A DNA stretch of 64,000 nucleotides from CAYJLB01 sp964370845 (GTDB lineage: Bacteria; Bacillota; Clostridia; Oscillospirales; Ruminococcaceae). How positions within the stretch are numbered: position 1 is the first letter of the stretch; every line of letters starts with the position of its first letter. Shown piece after piece: positions 1-7,025 of this stretch. The notes beneath the pieces were generated by a model that saw nothing but the letters and a program-made list of their open reading frames with translations, was not told where the DNA came from and searched no databases. The DNA lies in contig CAYJLB010000004.1 in assembly GCA_964370845.1 (NCBI GenBank), positions 7,632-71,631 of the forward strand. Direction: 5' to 3'. A program made the position numbers and the translations under genes.

Positions 1-87
1 AGAATTTTTGGATTTTATAAATTCAAAAATTAGACATAAAGCAATAACAGTATAGATTTTACTGCACCAAGAAAGGAATGAATAAAA

Positions 88-198
88 GTTTGAAAAATAA
101 ATTTTCAAACTCCGTTTTGTGCTTTTCGCCAAATACGACAGGCGAAACTTTTTTACTGTAGAAACTGGGTAAAAAAGTCACACAAAACTAAGAAAGGA
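88..198 (+). promoter_or_regulatory. Structured leader upstream of leuD (copy A of a dispersed element)
   Basis: Three complementary segments can be read. P1 pairs 88-96 with 102-110 (9 bp). P2 pairs GTTTTGTG (114-121) with CACAAAAC (181-188). Inside P2, P3 pairs TTTCGCC (124-130) with GGCGAAA (141-147). The element runs into the leuD ribosome binding site AGAAAGGA. A second copy with the same order of stems lies at 6081-6203. Its role (regulatory leader or mobile repeat) is unknown. It does not resemble a T-box, because no TGGTACC box is present. Confidence 0.55.
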
Positions 199-210
199 AT
201 GGTCATAATA

Positions 211-699
211 ATGAAAGCTATAGGAAAAGTTTTTAAATATGGAAGTAATGTTGATACCGACGTTATTATCCCAGCAAGATACCTTAACACAGCTGACCAC
301 AAAGAGCTTGCTTCCCACTGTATGGAAGATATTGATGTAAATTTTGTAAAAAACGTTGAGGACGGTGACATTATTGTTGCTACTTCAAACTTTGGTTGTG
401 GTTCTTCAAGAGAACACGCTCCTATCTCAATTATCGCTAGTGGAGTTTCTTGTGTAATCGCTAAAACTTTTGCAAGAATTTTTTACAGAAATGCAATAAA
501 CACTGGGCTTGCTATACTAGAATGTGATGAAGCTGCTGACAAAATCGAATATGGCGATAAAATTGAAGTAGATTTTGAAACTGGAATAATCAAAAATTTG
601 ACTAAAAATGAAGAATATAAAGCTGAGCCATTTCCAGAGTTTATGAAAGAAATTATGGCTGCTGGCGGATTACTTAAATCTATTAAAGCAAAAGGTTAA
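211..699 (+). CDS. leuD: 3-isopropylmalate dehydratase small subunit
   Basis: LeuD pairs with LeuC to isomerise 2-isopropylmalate to 3-isopropylmalate in leucine synthesis, in the cytoplasm. The 162-residue product is the usual length for the bacterial/archaeal short form. It carries the swivel-domain motifs NVDTDVIIPARYL near residue 13 and GCGSSREHA at 62-70. An ATG at 199 is in frame but overlaps the AAAGGA ribosome binding site (193-198), so the ATG at 211 is preferred; its spacing resembles that of leuB. leuB follows 36 bases later, and leuC is expected just upstream of the window. A structured leader precedes the gene. Confidence 0.95.
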   Translation: MKAIGKVFKYGSNVDTDVIIPARYLNTADHKELASHCMEDIDVNFVKNVEDGDIIVATSNFGCGSSREHAPISIIASGVSCVIAKTFARIFYRNAINTGLAILECDEAADKIEYGDKIEVDFETGIIKNLTKNEEYKAEPFPEFMKEIMAAGGLLKSIKAKG

Positions 700-735
700 T
701 TATTAGTTTGAATTTTTGAAAGGAATGGCATTATA

Positions 736-1809
736 ATGAATAAAAAAATTGCAGTTATAAAAGGTGATGGAATTGGACCTGAAATAGTTGACCAAACTAT
801 AATCGTATTAGATGAAGTTGCAGCTAAATTTGGTCACACTTTTGAATATACAGAAGTTTTAATGGGAGGAATTGCTGTAGACACTTGCGGAACTCCTTTA
901 CCTCAAGAAACTATTGATGTTTGTAAAGCTTCGGATAGTGTTTTACTTGGTGCTGTAGGCGGTACAAAGTGGGATACATTACCTGCTGAACTTCGCCCTG
1001 AAACAGGGTTACTTGGAATTAGAAAAGCTCTTGGACTTTTCACAAATATTCGTCCTTCAAAATTAATTCCGTCTTTAGCTGGGGCTTGTCCACTTAAAGA
1101 TGAAATCATTGAAAAAGGTCTTGATATTCAAATTATTAGAGAGCTAATCGGTGGTGCTTATTTTGGCGAAAAGAAAACTTACACTGATGAAAATGGAAAT
1201 AAAGCAGCTTCTGATTTAATGATTTATAGAGATTATGAAATTGAAAGAATTTGCCACGTTGCATTTAAACTTGCTGAAAAGAGAAAAGGGAAACTTCACT
1301 CTGTTGATAAAGCTAATGTTTTAGATAGTTCAAGACTTTGGAGAGAGATTTTCCACAAAGTTGCTAAAGAATATCCAAACGTTGAAGCTATTGATATTTT
1401 AGTTGACAACTGTGCAATGCAACTTATTACAAATCCATCTCAATTTGATGTTATTGTAACTGAAAATTTATTCGGCGACATACTTTCCGACGAGGCAAGT
1501 GTTTTAACTGGCTCTCTTGGAATGTTACCGTCCGCTTCACTTAGCGATGGTCCTTGTGGATTATTCGAACCTTGTCATGGTTCAGCTCCTGATATTGCTG
1601 GACAAGATAAGGCTAACCCGCTTGCTACGATTTTGTCCGCTGCTATGATGCTACGAATTGCTTTTTCAATGGACAAAGAAGCTGATGCTATTGAAAATGC
1701 TGTAAATAAAGTTTTAGATAAGGGTTACCGCACAAGCGATATTATGAGTGAAGGAATGACTGTAGTTACTTGTTCAGAAATGGGTAAACTTGTAAAAGAA
1801 GCTCTATAA
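736..1809 (+). CDS. leuB: 3-isopropylmalate dehydrogenase
   Basis: LeuB catalyses NAD-dependent oxidative decarboxylation of 3-isopropylmalate, the third step of leucine synthesis. The 357-residue protein shows the family's N-terminal GDGIGPE (10-16), a VDNCAMQL segment, ENLFGD at 243-248 (substrate and metal site) and the NAD-site region around GSAPDI. Length is typical. It is co-directional with leuD and has the same AAAGGA-N11-ATG ribosome binding site. A dispersed hairpin element begins two bases after its stop codon instead of an ordinary terminator. leuA lies 28 kb away under its own T-box, so the pathway genes are split. Confidence 0.97.
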   Translation: MNKKIAVIKGDGIGPEIVDQTIIVLDEVAAKFGHTFEYTEVLMGGIAVDTCGTPLPQETIDVCKASDSVLLGAVGGTKWDTLPAELRPETGLLGIRKALGLFTNIRPSKLIPSLAGACPLKDEIIEKGLDIQIIRELIGGAYFGEKKTYTDENGNKAASDLMIYRDYEIERICHVAFKLAEKRKGKLHSVDKANVLDSSRLWREIFHKVAKEYPNVEAIDILVDNCAMQLITNPSQFDVIVTENLFGDILSDEASVLTGSLGMLPSASLSDGPCGLFEPCHGSAPDIAGQDKANPLATILSAAMMLRIAFSMDKEADAIENAVNKVLDKGYRTSDIMSEGMTVVTCSEMGKLVKEAL

Positions 1810-1810
1810 A

Positions 1811-1937
1811 CAAGCGTGACGCTTGCCCGCGTTATTAGGTTGATTAATTGGGAAATTTGTCACCACGAGGGCAGAGATAGCTTTGGCTATTATGATGACG
1901 TGACGTTGCATCTCTATCAATGTTTTACGCTGTAAAA
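1811..1937 (+). repeat. Dispersed hairpin/CCCGCG element, copy 1
   Basis: The element starts two bases after the leuB stop with the perfect hairpin CAAGCGTGACGCTTG (1811-1825), then CCCGCG (1826-1831), an AT-rich stretch, CCACGAGG (1863-1870) and the hairpin ATAGCtttGGCTAT (about 1877-1890). It ends near a second CGTGACG core (1899-1905) and TTTTACgctGTAAAA. From CCCGCG to CCACGAGG it is close to the copy at 14634. It is also recognisable in the reverse complement of the 19407-19694 array. Confidence 0.6.
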
Positions 1938-1990
1938 TAGGTAAAATTTTCTATCCTCTGCTTTTCAATAGTGAGGATTATTTATATAAT

Positions 1991-2016
1991 GCTCACAGTA
2001 CTTTTGTGTTGTGAGC
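1991..2016 (+). promoter_or_regulatory. Hairpin upstream of the GH4-like gene
   Basis: GCTCACA (1991-1997) pairs with TGTGAGC (2010-2016). No T-run follows, so this is not an obvious terminator. It lies 50 bases before the GH4-like start and could be a leader structure or an operator. Confidence 0.3.
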
Positions 2017-2065
2017 AACTGTCATATATTCAAAGATATAAACAAGGAAAGGAGTTCAATATTTA

Positions 2066-3454
2066 ATGGAAAATCAAAAAAAAGGTAAGGATTTAACTAT
2101 TGCCTACATCGGTGGCGGATCTATGAATTTCGGTTGGAGGTTTATAGCGGAAATGGCACAAACTCCTGAATTATCTGGTGTAGTTCGCCTTTATGATACC
2201 GATAAAAAACTTTCAATGGCTAACGAAGTTATAGGAAATAGACTGAACGAAGAAAGCGATTGTAACTCAAATATGATTTATCTAGCAATGGATTCTATGG
2301 AAGAAACTTTGCGAGGTGCCGATTTCGTATTACTTTCTATTTCAACAGGAACTCTTACTGAAGAATTGAGCGATATTGGAATTCCACAAAAATACAGTAT
2401 ATATCAACCAGCGGGAAATAACACTGGTCCTGGCGGAATTATGCGTGCAATTAGAACTATTCCCGTTTACACAGAAATCGCAAAGTTAATAGAAAAATTT
2501 TGCCCTAAAGCTTGGGTAATTTCATTAACCGAGCCTATGTCAGCTTGTTTGAAAACACTTTACACTGTTTTTCCAGCCATTAAGGCTTTTGGTTCATCAA
2601 ATGATATTTTTACAACCCAAGAACTGTTTGCTGAAATAATTGCAAACTATAATGATGTTGATGACATTTCTATTCAAGATATTACTACAAACGTTGTGGG
2701 AATTAATAAATTTTCATGGATGACAAAAGTATCTTACAATGGTGATGATTGCACCCATTTATTTAACGACTTTGTAGAACACTACATAAAAACTGGTAAT
2801 GTTGGAAGAAGACGCAGAAGATTAGTTACAAGCACACATTTTGTGCAATGTGATTTATTTTTAAGATATGGAATTATTCCCGCTTCCAACGATAGATATT
2901 TAGCGGAAAATTGTCCACCTTGGTACTTATATAATCAAAAGGTTGCTAACAATTGGAAAATACCCTACACAACTACAAACCACATTAAAAAATTAGTTGA
3001 AGATAGAATTAATATGTGCAAACTACTTGTTAATAATGATGAAACATTACAGCCACGCTGGTCGGGTACAGATGTAATAAACAAAATTTCCGCTTTATCG
3101 GGAAATAAAACTTTAAACACAAATATAGTTACATTAAATAAAGGGCAAATTGATAATTTACCAATAGGAAGTATTGTTGAAACCAATGCAACTTTCTCAC
3201 ATAACAATATTTTAACTATGCTTTCAGGTTCTGTGCCAAAACAAATTAAACCTTTAATCGAAAGACAAATTTATAATAGCGAAAATTTGGTCGAAGCTAT
3301 TATGGAGGGTAATATTGAAATGATTTTTAATGTTTTTCTAAACGACCCTATGGTAAACATAGATATTGGAAAAGCTACAAATTTATTTAGAGAAATGCTT
3401 AAATCAAATGTTGCTCACATACCAAAATTAAAGAAAGAGATTTCAGCATTATGA
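2066..3454 (+). CDS. GH4-like (alpha-galactosidase/6-phospho-beta-glucosidase family) protein with altered metal site
   Basis: The 462-residue protein has a Rossmann start (IAYIGGGSMNFGW) and the GH4 signature region PAGNNTGPGGIMRAIRTIP. GH4 enzymes use NAD and a divalent metal held by a Cys and a His. By eye, the Cys position is Ser178 (in FGSSND, where GLCN/GLCH is usual), the His position is Lys215 (in GINKFSW, usually GINH-W), and the TNP motif is TEP (155-157). It may therefore be an oxidoreductase-like or otherwise divergent member, and substrate cannot be assigned. A GAAAGGAG site precedes the ATG. Its stop overlaps the start of the next lipoprotein gene (ATGA), so the two are probably co-translated. 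Confidence 0.75.
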   Translation: MENQKKGKDLTIAYIGGGSMNFGWRFIAEMAQTPELSGVVRLYDTDKKLSMANEVIGNRLNEESDCNSNMIYLAMDSMEETLRGADFVLLSISTGTLTEELSDIGIPQKYSIYQPAGNNTGPGGIMRAIRTIPVYTEIAKLIEKFCPKAWVISLTEPMSACLKTLYTVFPAIKAFGSSNDIFTTQELFAEIIANYNDVDDISIQDITTNVVGINKFSWMTKVSYNGDDCTHLFNDFVEHYIKTGNVGRRRRRLVTSTHFVQCDLFLRYGIIPASNDRYLAENCPPWYLYNQKVANNWKIPYTTTNHIKKLVEDRINMCKLLVNNDETLQPRWSGTDVINKISALSGNKTLNTNIVTLNKGQIDNLPIGSIVETNATFSHNNILTMLSGSVPKQIKPLIERQIYNSENLVEAIMEGNIEMIFNVFLNDPMVNIDIGKATNLFREMLKSNVAHIPKLKKEISAL

Positions 3455-4329
3455 TTAAATTAATTCTTTGCGCTATAATTTTACTAACTTTTTCAGCTTG
3501 CAATTTGGAAATAATAAATGAGCAAGAACCAGATTTGACTAAAGAAAATGAAACAACTGCAACAATTTCTACTACAAAAACTGAAGAACCTGCTACATTT
3601 ACAACTCCCGAAACAACAATGCTAGTTATCCCGTCTATGGTTGAAGAAACTACTATAAACGAAACAACTGAAAGTTATTTAGAAATTGAAGAAAGCACTG
3701 AAACTACTATTGAAACAACAGAAGCTACTACAATTAAAGAAACTGAATTTATACCTATTCAAGAGCCAATTTATGGTGAATTTTATGATGATGTTGATTT
3801 AATTACTGCCGCTTTGTTATCAAATGATGTTTCCTTGCTTTCAAATGAAAAGGATATTTTTGTCTATACTGAAGTTATAAGAATTTCTAATGAACTTGGA
3901 ATTACAAATTCATCTGACTTTGATAAAATTAAAGCTGTTCACGATTATATTATAGAAAATGGAACATATGACCCTGACGCATTGGACGAGAGAGCGGAAG
4001 TTTCCCCTGACTCCTCCACTGCTTATGGAATGCTTTCAAATGGAAAAGGAATTTGTCTTGGGTACACTAAAACTTTCCAAATTTTTATGAATTACCTTGG
4101 TGTAGAATGTATTATTGTAAAAGGTAGTGCAAATGACGGAGAAGACCACGCATGGAATATGCTAAAATTAGATGACGTTTGGTATCATATTGACGTTACT
4201 TGGGGCGACCCTGTTCCTGATAGAGGTGGAGTTTCTTATAATTATTTCTTGAAAAATGATAATTATATGGAAATAACTTCCCACGTTTGGGATTTAATCA
4301 ACAGTCCTAGGGCTGAAATAAACTATTAA
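3451..4329 (+). CDS. Lipoprotein with transglutaminase-like domain
   Basis: The 292-residue protein begins with a lipoprotein signal ending in the lipobox FSAC (Cys17 region). A long Thr/Glu-rich linker follows (about 25-105), then a C-terminal transglutaminase-like fold. The catalytic triad can be read as Cys202 (GICLGY), His233 (DHAWNM) and Asp248 (HIDVTWGDP). It is presumably anchored on the outer face of the membrane and may act on cell-wall or surface proteins or peptides; substrate unknown. It overlaps the GH4-like gene by four bases. A larger paralogue with the same architecture lies at 34450-35895. Confidence 0.85.
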   Translation: MIKLILCAIILLTFSACNLEIINEQEPDLTKENETTATISTTKTEEPATFTTPETTMLVIPSMVEETTINETTESYLEIEESTETTIETTEATTIKETEFIPIQEPIYGEFYDDVDLITAALLSNDVSLLSNEKDIFVYTEVIRISNELGITNSSDFDKIKAVHDYIIENGTYDPDALDERAEVSPDSSTAYGMLSNGKGICLGYTKTFQIFMNYLGVECIIVKGSANDGEDHAWNMLKLDDVWYHIDVTWGDPVPDRGGVSYNYFLKNDNYMEITSHVWDLINSPRAEINY

Positions 4330-4351
4330 AAATAAGCAAAGGAATGATATT

Positions 4352-5377
4352 TTGAAAATTAAGGTTATATTTACCGGTGGAACAATTTCCTCTAAACCCT
4401 CACAAAGTGGCATTTCCACCCATAATAATGACGGTGTTAAAATGGAACTAATTGAAAATTACAGAAAAAATTCCTTTGATGATAAAACTGAATTCATAAT
4501 TTCACAACCTTTAAATATTCTAAGTGAAAATATGAATATTTCTGGCTTAAACAAAATTATTACTGAATTAAAGGCAACAGATTTTTCTGAGTTTGACGGA
4601 ATAATAATTACCCATGGTACGGATACTCAAGGATTTACTGCTCCTATTATTGCAAAATTGCTTTGTGGGATAAAAATCCCTGTGGTGTTTGTTTCTGCAA
4701 ATTACACTTTGTCCGAAGAAAAGAGCAATGGGAACACCAATTTCTTACACGCTGTAAAATTTATTAAATTGAAAAAATACAACGGTGTTTTCGTTTCTTA
4801 TAAAAATGATAATGAAGAAGTAAAAATCCACTATGGAGAAAGAATTCGCCAATGTGAAACTTTAACTGATAAATTTTTATCTGGAAATGACAAATTTTTC
4901 GGCAGTTTTAAGAGCGAGGATTTTATTGAAAATTGTCCTTATCACAAAGAAGACAACAATGATTTGTTAATTAATAAAATTAGCGAGCTTAATCCTTGTG
5001 TATTGCTTTTAAGTGGGCACACTGGTTTTGATTATAGCAATATTACTCCTAACGAGAAAATCATGGCTATTTTGCATTCTTTATATCACGGTGGAACTGC
5101 TTCTACCGAAAATGCTTTTAATGAAAATACCTCTGTTTTAGATTTTGCTAAAGAATGTACTAAAAATAATATTGAAACTTTTATTGCGCCAATTAAATCT
5201 GATATTGATAATTATGCAAGCACGAAAATTATGTTATCTGCAAAGATTTCCCCTTTATATGATATTACGTTAGAATGTGCTTATGGGAAATTATTAGTCG
5301 CTTTTAGCACTAGTGATTTAGCACTTAGACAGTTAATTATTAACACTACCTCAAAAAGAGAAAATGTGAATTTTTAG
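4352..5377 (+). CDS. Asparaginase-like protein
   Basis: The 341-residue protein starts at TTG behind AAAGGA. It has the two asparaginase signatures: FTGGTISS (Thr8/Thr11 region) and HGTDT (88-92, with Thr90-Asp91). Asparaginases hydrolyse L-asparagine to aspartate and ammonia. The downstream segment that normally supplies a catalytic lysine (R-V-R-K type) reads RIRQCET, with Gln167 where Lys is expected by eye. Activity is therefore uncertain, and it may be a related amidohydrolase. There is no signal peptide, so it is cytoplasmic. It follows the lipoprotein gene by 22 bases and ends at a hairpin terminator. Confidence 0.75.
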   Translation: MKIKVIFTGGTISSKPSQSGISTHNNDGVKMELIENYRKNSFDDKTEFIISQPLNILSENMNISGLNKIITELKATDFSEFDGIIITHGTDTQGFTAPIIAKLLCGIKIPVVFVSANYTLSEEKSNGNTNFLHAVKFIKLKKYNGVFVSYKNDNEEVKIHYGERIRQCETLTDKFLSGNDKFFGSFKSEDFIENCPYHKEDNNDLLINKISELNPCVLLLSGHTGFDYSNITPNEKIMAILHSLYHGGTASTENAFNENTSVLDFAKECTKNNIETFIAPIKSDIDNYASTKIMLSAKISPLYDITLECAYGKLLVAFSTSDLALRQLIINTTSKRENVNF

Positions 5378-5382
5378 GAATA

Positions 5383-5412
5383 TAGAAGGGATTATTCCCT
5401 TTCTATATTTCT
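5383..5412 (+). terminator. Terminator after the asparaginase-like gene
   Basis: ATATAGAAGGGA and TCCCTTTCTATAT form a stem with a TTAT loop directly after the stop, followed by a T-rich stretch. Confidence 0.7.
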
Positions 5413-5424
5413 ATACTTTTATTT

Positions 5425-5501
5425 GTGCCTGTAGCTCAGCTGGATAGAGTGTCAGACTCCGACTCTGAAGGTCGTGCGTTCGAACCGCATCAGGCATACC
5501 A
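5425..5501 (+). tRNA. tRNA-Arg (anticodon CCG)
   Basis: A full cloverleaf can be folded by hand. The acceptor stem pairs GTGCCTG with CAGGCAT, the D stem GCTC with GAGT, the anticodon stem TCAGA with TCTGA around loop CTCCGAC, and the T arm is GTGCG-TTCGAAC-CGCAT. Discriminator A and an encoded CCA follow. Anticodon CCG reads CGG. A hairpin element (GCAACGTGACGTTGC) begins at the next base. Confidence 0.95.
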
Positions 5502-5566
5502 GCAACGTGACGTTGCATCTAATTCACGCCTTAAGTTTTTCTTAGGGCGTGATTTTTGCCCGCGTC
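5502..5566 (+). repeat. Partial dispersed hairpin/CCCGCG element at the tRNA-Arg 3' end
   Basis: The perfect hairpin GCAACGTGACGTTGC (5502-5516) abuts the tRNA CCA end, and a CCCGCG box lies at 5559-5564. A terminator hairpin sits between them. The hairpin is identical to the one that follows oppC at 14634. Confidence 0.5.
5524..5557 (+). terminator. Terminator after tRNA-Arg
   Basis: TCACGCC-tt-AAG pairs with CTT-a-GGGCGTGA around a T5 loop, followed by TTTTT. Confidence 0.75.
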
Positions 5567-5600
5567 TAAGTAAGTCTTTTATCGCCAATCACACAAAAAC

Positions 5601-5637
5601 AACTCCAAGCCTTTTTGGCTCGGAGTTATTTTTTATT
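5601..5637 (+). terminator. Second terminator after tRNA-Arg
   Basis: AACTCCAAGCC pairs with GGCTCGGAGTT around a T5 loop, followed by ATTTTTTATT. It may also serve the convergent small gene ending at 5669. Confidence 0.75.
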
Positions 5638-5668
5638 GCTCGTTGATATACATTTCTTCTGTTTTAAT

Positions 5669-5794
5669 TTATGCTTTTTTAAGTATGTTTTCTACACTAA
5701 GAACCTCTTCTGAAACAACTTCGTATTTTTGCAGTTCATCTAAAGCCTCGGTAATAGAATTAAATAAGCATAAATACATTTTTTTATAGTCCAT
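5669..5794 (-). CDS. Small hypothetical protein (41 residues)
   Basis: The ORF begins MDYKKMYLCLFNSITEALDE and ends in LKKA. It has a convincing AGAGGTG ribosome binding site upstream of its ATG. The sequence is helical with heptad-like hydrophobics, resembling short phage- or mobile-element-associated proteins of Firmicutes; function unknown. It is divergent from the ribbon-helix-helix gene at 5900, and the 105-base gap between them carries repeated motifs suitable for shared control. Confidence 0.6.
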   Translation of the reverse strand: MDYKKMYLCLFNSITEALDELQKYEVVSEEVLSVENILKKA

Positions 5795-5847
5795 AATAAT
5801 TTCACCTCTTTTATATGAATTTCAAATTGTATGACATATTGCAATCT

Positions 5848-5885
5848 ATATAAATTGTACAATATAGCATACAATATTGTCAAGA
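5848..5885. promoter_or_regulatory. Candidate operator between the small ORF and the RHH gene
   Basis: The short AT-rich gap holds repeated TACAATAT words and the palindrome ACAATATTGT just before the RHH ribosome binding site. Short repeated half-sites are typical of operators for ribbon-helix-helix repressors, so autoregulation is plausible (inference). Confidence 0.4.
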
Positions 5886-5899
5886 GGAGGTGTTACTGT

Positions 5900-6079
5900 A
5901 TGAATAATTTTATTCCAAAGCCCTATAAGAAAGAACCTATTACAATACGAATTGATGTGGATAGATTAGAAGAAATAGATTTACGCTGTGCTCAGTACGG
6001 CACAAACCGAAGTGAATTTATTAATAGGTGTATTGAGTTTGCCATTGAGAATATGCCTAGCAACTCAAGTGATGAGTAA
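5900..6079 (+). CDS. Ribbon-helix-helix (CopG/Arc-type) regulator
   Basis: The 59-residue protein has the RHH pattern: strand PITIRIDVD, helix RLEEIDLRCAQYG, then NRSEFINRCIEFAIENM. RHH proteins bind DNA as dimers through the paired beta strands. The open frame extends to 5831, but AGAGGAGG with good spacing selects the ATG at 5900. It is divergent from the 41-residue ORF. No toxin gene is seen next to it, so an antitoxin role is unsupported. A copy of the dispersed three-stem leader begins two bases after its stop. Confidence 0.85.
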   Translation: MNNFIPKPYKKEPITIRIDVDRLEEIDLRCAQYGTNRSEFINRCIEFAIENMPSNSSDE

Positions 6080-6080
6080 A

Positions 6081-6203
6081 GTTTGAAAAATAAGATTTTT
6101 CAAACCGCAGTTTTGTACTTTTCGGCGTAGCCTCAATTTTGTCGCCTTAAAAACTAGAAGCGACCAAACCGCCCAAAACGTGCAGAAAGGAATGGTCATA
6201 ACT
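6081..6203 (+). repeat. Orphan copy B of the three-stem leader element
   Basis: The stems follow the same order as before leuD. P1 pairs 6081-6090 with 6096-6105 (10 bp, against 9 bp in copy A). P2 pairs GTTTTG (6110-6115) with CAAAAC (6174-6179). P3 pairs GGCG (6124-6127) with CGCC (6143-6146). It ends in the same AGAAAGGAATGGTCATAA ribosome-binding region and an ATGAAAG, but the frame stops after three codons and a terminator follows. Confidence 0.55.
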
Positions 6204-6206
6204 ATG

Positions 6207-6250
6207 AAAGTGTGATGAAACTAAGCAGTGTTTCATCACACTTTCTTTAT
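6207..6250 (+). terminator. Perfect 15-bp terminator hairpin
   Basis: AAAGTGTGATGAAAC (6207-6221) pairs perfectly with GTTTCATCACACTTT (6230-6244), followed by a T-rich tail. The stem sequence recurs at other gene ends in this window. Confidence 0.8.
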
Positions 6251-6317
6251 TCCCACACTCTGTTATTAAAACAAAAACAGCTATTGTAATAATTTGTCGA
6301 AATATTTGTTTTTTCTA

Positions 6318-6370
6318 TTGACAAATAAAAAAGGCTGTGCTATAATAAACCTAAACCGAACAACTTGTTC
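6318..6370 (+). promoter_or_regulatory. Promoter and LexA-like operator
   Basis: TTGACA (6318-6323), a 17-base spacer and TATAAT (6341-6346) form a consensus sigma-A promoter. Immediately downstream GAACAACTTGTTC (6358-6370) is an inverted repeat of the GAAC...GTTC type used by LexA, but with a 5-base rather than the usual 4-base centre. Autoregulation of the downstream repressor is inferred. Confidence 0.7.
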
Positions 6371-6409
6371 TGCTTAGAGAATTTAGTTTATTTTAGAAAG
6401 GATTATGTT

Positions 6410-7003
6410 TTGAGAAAAAAAGATACCTCTATAATGGATAATATTTGTAAATATATTGATGATTATTTTTTTGATTATCACACCTCTCCCTCTATTGGGA
6501 AAATTGCGAAAGAAATCGGAATGGCTCGTAGTAGTATTCATCGCTATTTGCTTGAAATGAATGAAATAGGAATGATTTATTATGACGGAAAAACCCTGCA
6601 AACTGACAGTATTGGGAAATACAATGTTGAACTATCAAGAGCGGACGTTGTAGGTTGGGTTTCTTGCGGTGAACCTTTATTGTCGGAGGAAAATATTTTA
6701 GAAAGCATTCCCTTACCAACTTCCCTTTTCGGAAGTGGTGAGTTATATATATTGAAGGCTTCTGGCGAATCAATGATTGAAGCTGGCATTGACCACGGAG
6801 ATTTAGTTGTTGTCGAAAAGCAAATTACAGCACGAAATGGTGATATTGTAGTCGCTCTTGTTGACAACGAAAACACTTTAAAACGATTATTCAAAGAAAA
6901 CGGAAAAGTAATTTTGCACCCTGAAAACAAAGACCTTGAAGATATTATTGTTGAGAGCTGTGAAATTCAAGGCGTAGCGAGATTTGTTATAAAAGCTCTA
7001 TAA
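6410..7003 (+). CDS. LexA-like self-cleaving repressor
   Basis: The 197-residue protein starts at TTG 6410, seven bases after AGAAAGGA; the frame extends to 6365 without a ribosome binding site. The N-terminal winged helix (about 1-65, with SIGKIAKEIG and SSIHRYL) is followed by an S24 peptidase domain. The catalytic dyad is Ser121 (ASGESMIEAG) and Lys158 (TLKRLF). The self-cleavage site reads Cys86-Gly87 (VSCGEP), where LexA normally has Ala-Gly. It is either the SOS repressor or a LexA paralogue controlling its neighbour. The M78-like gene follows 22 bases later. Confidence 0.85.
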   Translation: MRKKDTSIMDNICKYIDDYFFDYHTSPSIGKIAKEIGMARSSIHRYLLEMNEIGMIYYDGKTLQTDSIGKYNVELSRADVVGWVSCGEPLLSEENILESIPLPTSLFGSGELYILKASGESMIEAGIDHGDLVVVEKQITARNGDIVVALVDNENTLKRLFKENGKVILHPENKDLEDIIVESCEIQGVARFVIKAL

Positions 7004-7025
7004 AATATGAAAGGATAGGATTATA

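Noticed and set aside
1..60. 3' end of leuC at the window start
   Set aside because: No reading frame with LeuC-like residues could be seen; only an AATTTTTG/CAAAAATT inverted repeat.
78..161. 27-codon frame before leuD as a leader peptide
   Set aside because: Its ATG directly touches the AAAGGA, there is no run of Leu codons, and the frame is not kept in the copy at 6081.
5425..5646. 73-codon open frame over the tRNA-Arg gene
   Set aside because: It reads through the tRNA and two terminators and has no ribosome binding site.
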